Assembly (NCBI GenBank): GCA_033239525.1
Contig: BSYO01000010.1
Coordinates: 8,459,379-8,523,378, forward strand
Source of the DNA: Nepenthes gracilis
Lineage: Eukaryota; Streptophyta; Magnoliopsida; Caryophyllales; Nepenthaceae
DNA length: 64,000 nt
Reading direction: 5' to 3'
Shown: positions 60,661 to 64,000 of the stretch, piece by piece
How the letters are laid out: each line of letters begins with the position of its first letter
How positions within the stretch are numbered: position 1 is the first letter of the stretch
Position numbers and translations under genes: made by a program
The notes under the pieces: generated by a model
The model's input: the letters and a program-made list of their open reading frames with translations, nothing else
The model's database searches: none
Told to the model about the DNA's origin: nothing

Positions 60661-62490
60661 ATTCTTCTTAAGCCCTAATTTGAAGAAAGCATCAAGATAC
60701 AAGAATCATGAGCTTCCATTAATAAATACTCGTTTATCCGTAGTCATTTTCCGCTCCATCTCAAACGAAAGGGACATAAATCTGCTGTGGGGCCTGGGAG
60801 AGGAGAAGTTACATGTTCTAAGTCCCTATTGCTAAAGCAGATAACATCGCCTTCACCCCAAGCCCCGTCCTTGGCCTCTTCGCCGCAAGTCCACGCCTGC
60901 CTTCCTCTGCCCGGGTCGGGCCGGAGATCATATTCACGACTTCAGCCTATCTCTGGCTCCTGGGCCTCAAGGCTTCGCCCTGCCCGAGGCCTCGTCCCGC
61001 CTCAAGGAAGCTGGCCGAGGTGTCCTCGAACGAGCTCCTCAATCTCCCTCCGCAGGTCCCTTGCACTGCAGCAGCACCTGAGCGTGGAAGTCACAATACT
61101 TCGATCGGGTCCCCACCGGGTCCGGTTCTTCGCCTGCTTCGCCACTTCAAAACTTTTTTCTCCCTGACCGCATAGAGGACATTGCGCGGGAGTCGCTGCA
61201 CGGCTTGAGATGACTTCGCGCTTCTCTTCGAGAGCTCGCTCTACTTTATGGTGCTTTCGAATGCTCCTGGGGACTTGACAGTCCCCAGATTTCTTTTTTC
61301 CTCCACTACCTCACACGAGGGTGCTCCTCCCTCTCAAACCTTTTGGCATCATATTCTCTTGGCCGCGATGTAAGCTTCCGCCACACTCGCCTCTAAGAAG
61401 GTCCGCGGCCTTTATGTACGAGGTGCTTAAAGAGCACCCTCTCGAGGGCCGAGAGGAAGGCGTCGCCTTCACACCCGCTCTGGCCGCCTCGGATCCGGCC
61501 GTCACCACCGCAAACCGTGCCAGAATCCCTTCTGAGTTCTCCCCGCTCCTCGCTTTGATTCGGAGTGAGGTGCCGTGGTCGCTTTTCCATTCTCCCGCTA
61601 GAGGCAACCGGGACAGAAAGCCGCCATGTCTTCCAAAATCGCTGATAGAATCCGCGGCATTCCGTAGAACCATATCCGCACCCCCTTTGGGGAGTCAAGG
61701 AAGCACTGGCACATGGCTGTCTCGTCCAAATCCCTGAGGCTCAGGTGCTCCCTGAAATGATTAAGGTGATCCATGGGATCACTGGTCGACAACTCTAGGT
61801 CGGGCATTCAACTTTGGGAGCTGCTCCTCGGCCCCACCTCCGTGGAAAACGGAGACTGGAGTGCGTTAGCTCTCCTCCACGCTTCCTACGCAAGACGTTC
61901 CACATCTTTCCTGGCCTCGGCCTCCACTCGAGGCGGGCAGCTTCGCCCTTCTCGCTCGTAGTGCCTTAACTCATAAGGTTTCGAACCGCACGGCCCTCTA
62001 GACCGTAAGGGCTCCTCTTGGGAGCTCATCTCGGGAACCGCCGATCGGCCGTGATCGCGGCTGTTCCGCTGGGCCTCCGAATGGCTTCTGGCTTTGAACC
62101 CGAGGACTCGGGCCGTCCGACCCTTCGTGGTGCTCGCCGAAGCCACCCGGGTCCCTGGGTGTTCTCACACTCGGGAGGTCTTTCGTGGCGATTGGCTCCT
62201 CTGCCCTCGACTATGGCCACCACCAGGAGACTCGTCTGAGCCGCGCCCGCTTGCAGTTGGTCAATTTTGGAGCAGAGGGTCACGTAGGGCCTCGTGTACA
62301 TGCCTAAGCACTGGGGCGGCTAAGCTCTACCACCTGATCGGGATGATCCTCAACCCCAAAGGATGTGCTAGCGCCACCGCCTTGCGAGGCCACTCTTTTT
62401 TTCAAGGCGCCGCCGCTCTTGTGTCTACCATCGGGAGATTCGCTTGGGTTGTTTGGTACTGTGGAAAATGTGAAAAGCAGACTTTCGCCG
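60661..62490 (-). pseudogene. Gag remnant, minus strand
   Basis: N-terminal part at 62026-62301: ERPPECENTQGPGWLRRAPR. Capsid at 61598-61807: SDPMDHLNHFREHLSLRDLD, then MCQCFLDSPKGVRIWFYGMP. Continuing at 61311-61673: LSRLPLAGEWKSDHGTSLRI and KARSGENSEGILARFAV. These follow the usual D-P-M-D-H-L...W-F-Y-G-L-P...L-R-I-K-Q-G order of this Gag family. At least three frameshifts. The nucleocapsid end (60700-61300) is not clearly readable. Confidence 0.75.
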
Positions 62491-62492
62491 TC

Positions 62493-62510
62493 TCCCACAG
62501 ACGGCGCCAA
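62493..62510 (-). promoter_or_regulatory. Primer-binding site, minus-strand Tat-like element
   Basis: The minus strand reads TTGGCGCCGTCTGTGGG directly after the LTR end GACGCAACA. This junction is common in plant Tat-lineage elements and fixes the element's orientation. Confidence 0.75.
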
Positions 62511-62716
62511 TGTTGCGTCCGCTGACTCGTCACAAGTTAAATCGAAAGGCGAATGGATTCTCAAGCACGCAGACGGCAAATTGAGCAACACAAAAGAAGT
62601 AAGTCGAGTGAAGATAGAAAAGTACGGGGTGGTGGAAGAACACAGCCACATTTAGAAAACCTCAACTGCGATGGGGTGAAAACCACGAGCGGACGAGCAA
62701 TCCGAGAAATCTCACT
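62511..62716 (-). repeat. 5' LTR, minus-strand element, cut by the gap
   Basis: Starts TGTTGCGTCC on the plus strand and runs into the N stretch. Its outer end lies in the gap. Confidence 0.65.
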
Positions 62717-62816
62717 NNNNNNNNNNNNNNNNNNNNNNNNNNNNNNNNNNNNNNNNNNNNNNNNNNNNNNNNNNNNNNNNNNNNNNNNNNNNNNNNNNNN
62801 NNNNNNNNNNNNNNNN
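62717..62816. other. Assembly gap (100 N)
   Basis: Exactly 100 N, the usual placeholder for a gap of unknown size. Left flank is the LTR and right flank is C1D intron DNA. The missing C1D exons may be here. Confidence 0.95.
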
Positions 62817-62902
62817 CTGCTGGTGGGTGCTCTGTTATTTCTGAATTTTTTATATCTTACTGCTGGTGGCTGCTCTGTCTATTCTGAATTTTTTATGTTC
62901 TA
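62817..62902. repeat. Two-copy 43-bp tandem repeat at the gap edge
   Basis: Units 62817-62859 and 62860-62902 both begin CTGCTGGTGG and contain CTGAATTTTTTAT, with four or five differences. More units may lie in the gap. It is in the C1D intron just before the last exon. Confidence 0.85.
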
Positions 62903-62954
62903 TTCTTCTTTTTCAGTTGAATATTACTTGGTTTAAACTTGCTTGAATTTTTAG

Positions 62955-63184
62955 ATCAGAGACAAAGCATGAGAGGTATCATTAAAGGTGAGGGAAGAAT
63001 TAAATATTTGGAGAGAACTGTCCAAAAGAAGAGGAAATATCCATCGTCGGAGAAAGAATCTGTAAAGGCTGCTGCACAGAATTTTCTTGAAAAAGCTGCT
63101 TGTGAGCTTCTTGGTGAAAATGTAGGCCAGAAGGGGCCTCTTGGCCGTCTGCAACCGGAGGTTATTGTTTTAGATGACGATTGA
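62955..63184 (+). CDS. C1D: C1D-like protein, last exon
   Basis: Preceded by a T-rich tract and a TTTTTAG acceptor. The first codon is split (xAT), then QRQSMRGIIKGEG, KKRKYPSSEKESVKAAAQNF, LEKAACELLGENVGQKGPL and a final VIVLDDD before TGA at 63182-63184. This is the C-terminal basic half of plant C1D proteins, which binds nucleic acid. It is on the same strand as exons 1-2 and completes the protein except for about 45 residues (inferred: the E-R-L-x-x-Y helix and the stretch before Q-R-Q). With exons 1-2 (89 codons) this exon's 76 codons would give roughly 210 residues in total. The frame is open with no error. Confidence 0.85.
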
Positions 63185-64000
63185 CCTTCCAGGTTATTTA
63201 TTTGGGTATGGTAGGGACTGACTTCTTGTTATTACTTATCTTCAGTGTTCTTCCATCCTATTCTTGTCATATCTAGAAAGCATGTGCCAATCTTCTTTGT
63301 TCATAATGCTTTCATAAAGCTGTACATTAATATGCAATAATTTGTAATAACAAATTAGTCAAAAATTAGCTGCGACTTTTAAGACGTCATTTTGGTTGAA
63401 GACTTTCGCAGGGTACACTAACTATAATATATTTTGAATGCTACCCATCTTCCATTTTTGCTCCTCCCACGAAATCAACTATCCTTACCCTAGTTTAGAC
63501 AAGTAAAAGGAAGAAGAGTTATGGTTCTTCTGTAAGAAAAAGTCTTGAGGAAGCTGAAGTAGTCTTGTGTGTTGTTATTATTATTATTATTGTTTTCTTT
63601 GGGGATGTAGAAGGTGAAGTGGTCTCTCAGAAAAAAGCTTCGAGGTTTCTGAAAACAAAATTTTTATTTCATTATTGAGTTTTGCAGTAATTGTAACCAT
63701 TATAAAATTCAACTTATTTATTAAGCTGGTTCCAAACTGATTGCAAATCAATCTTATGGAAAATAGTAAACATTTGATTTACCAAGGATGTGTTTAAAAA
63801 GATAGAACTTAGGTCGCCCTAGCACAACCATTACTGAACAATGCAAACCAAATTGCACCAGAAACATTAAAAATTCTAAGTTTTTTTCCCAAGAATCAAT
63901 ATAAATAAGACTAAAAGGAATCAGAGATCTTTCTTTTACTGGTCAAAAAGTAGTTTACTGGTCTTTAGTCAATTCATAAACTTTATAATATAAAGGTTGT
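63185..64000 (+). other. C1D 3' UTR and downstream DNA
   Basis: AT-rich, with no further gene. TTGTAATAACAAA near 63340 may be part of the 3' end signal. A short (TTA)n tract is at about 63574-63591. Confidence 0.5.

Larger units (their letters stand above)
58660..62716 (-). mobile_element. Truncated minus-strand Tat-like element
   Basis: Read on the minus strand: 5' LTR (from the gap to 62511), a clear primer site (62493-62510), gag, protease/RT junction, RT and the first part of RNase H, then a stop at about 58660 where it meets the plus-strand element. Integrase and 3' LTR are missing. Frames are broken but motifs are better kept than in the 43-54 kb element. Confidence 0.75.

Noticed and set aside
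1..64000. A novel defence or metabolic gene system
   Set aside because: Outside C1D all recognisable coding pieces belong to LTR retrotransposons. No cluster of unknown intact genes is present.

Overview
This is nuclear DNA of a flowering plant, very probably a dicot. The evidence is a GT-AG-split plant gene of the Sas10/C1D family, long AT-rich non-coding tracts, and nested Ty3/gypsy LTR retrotransposons of two plant lineages: a chromodomain-bearing chromovirus and several Tat-like elements. I see no bacterial features, rRNA, tRNA or CRISPR. The species cannot be told from the sequence.

The only host gene I can support is C1D (nuclear exosome / rRNA-processing cofactor) on the + strand. Exons 1 and 2 lie at 10499-10709 and 10820-10875. 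The last exon lies at 62955-63184. The exons between them (about 45 residues of the family) are not visible and may lie in the 100-N gap at 62717-62816. As assembled, the intron after exon 2 is about 52 kb and filled with repeats.

Layout. 1-6440: a partial LTR, a 40-bp tandem array, and a minus-strand Tat-like element lacking its reverse transcriptase core. 6441-10498: AT-rich DNA and the C1D promoter region. 8171-27298 and 27299-46366: two direct copies of a 19.1-kb block. Each copy holds AT-rich 5' DNA, C1D exons 1-2, a complete 10.3-kb minus-strand chromovirus with 2.9-kb LTRs, about 2 kb of intron DNA, a (TAA)n tract and the 3' part of a Tat-like element. In the second copy that element is complete (43222-54793). 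54794-56700: a (TAA)n tract, a probable solo LTR and a MITE-like AT-rich palindrome. 56838-62716: two truncated Tat-like elements in opposite orientation. 62717-64000: gap, last C1D exon and 3' flank.

All transposon reading frames are broken by many small indels, and the second copy of C1D exons 1-2 is frameshifted. The differences cluster at C/G-rich spots in the repeats. That fits base-calling error at methylated cytosines as well as real decay, so frameshifts here should not be over-read. I find no convincing new enzymatic or defence system. The most interesting points are the split and partly duplicated C1D locus, the minisatellite-built LTRs of the chromovirus, and a plus-strand promoter/poly(A) unit inside the Tat-like element.
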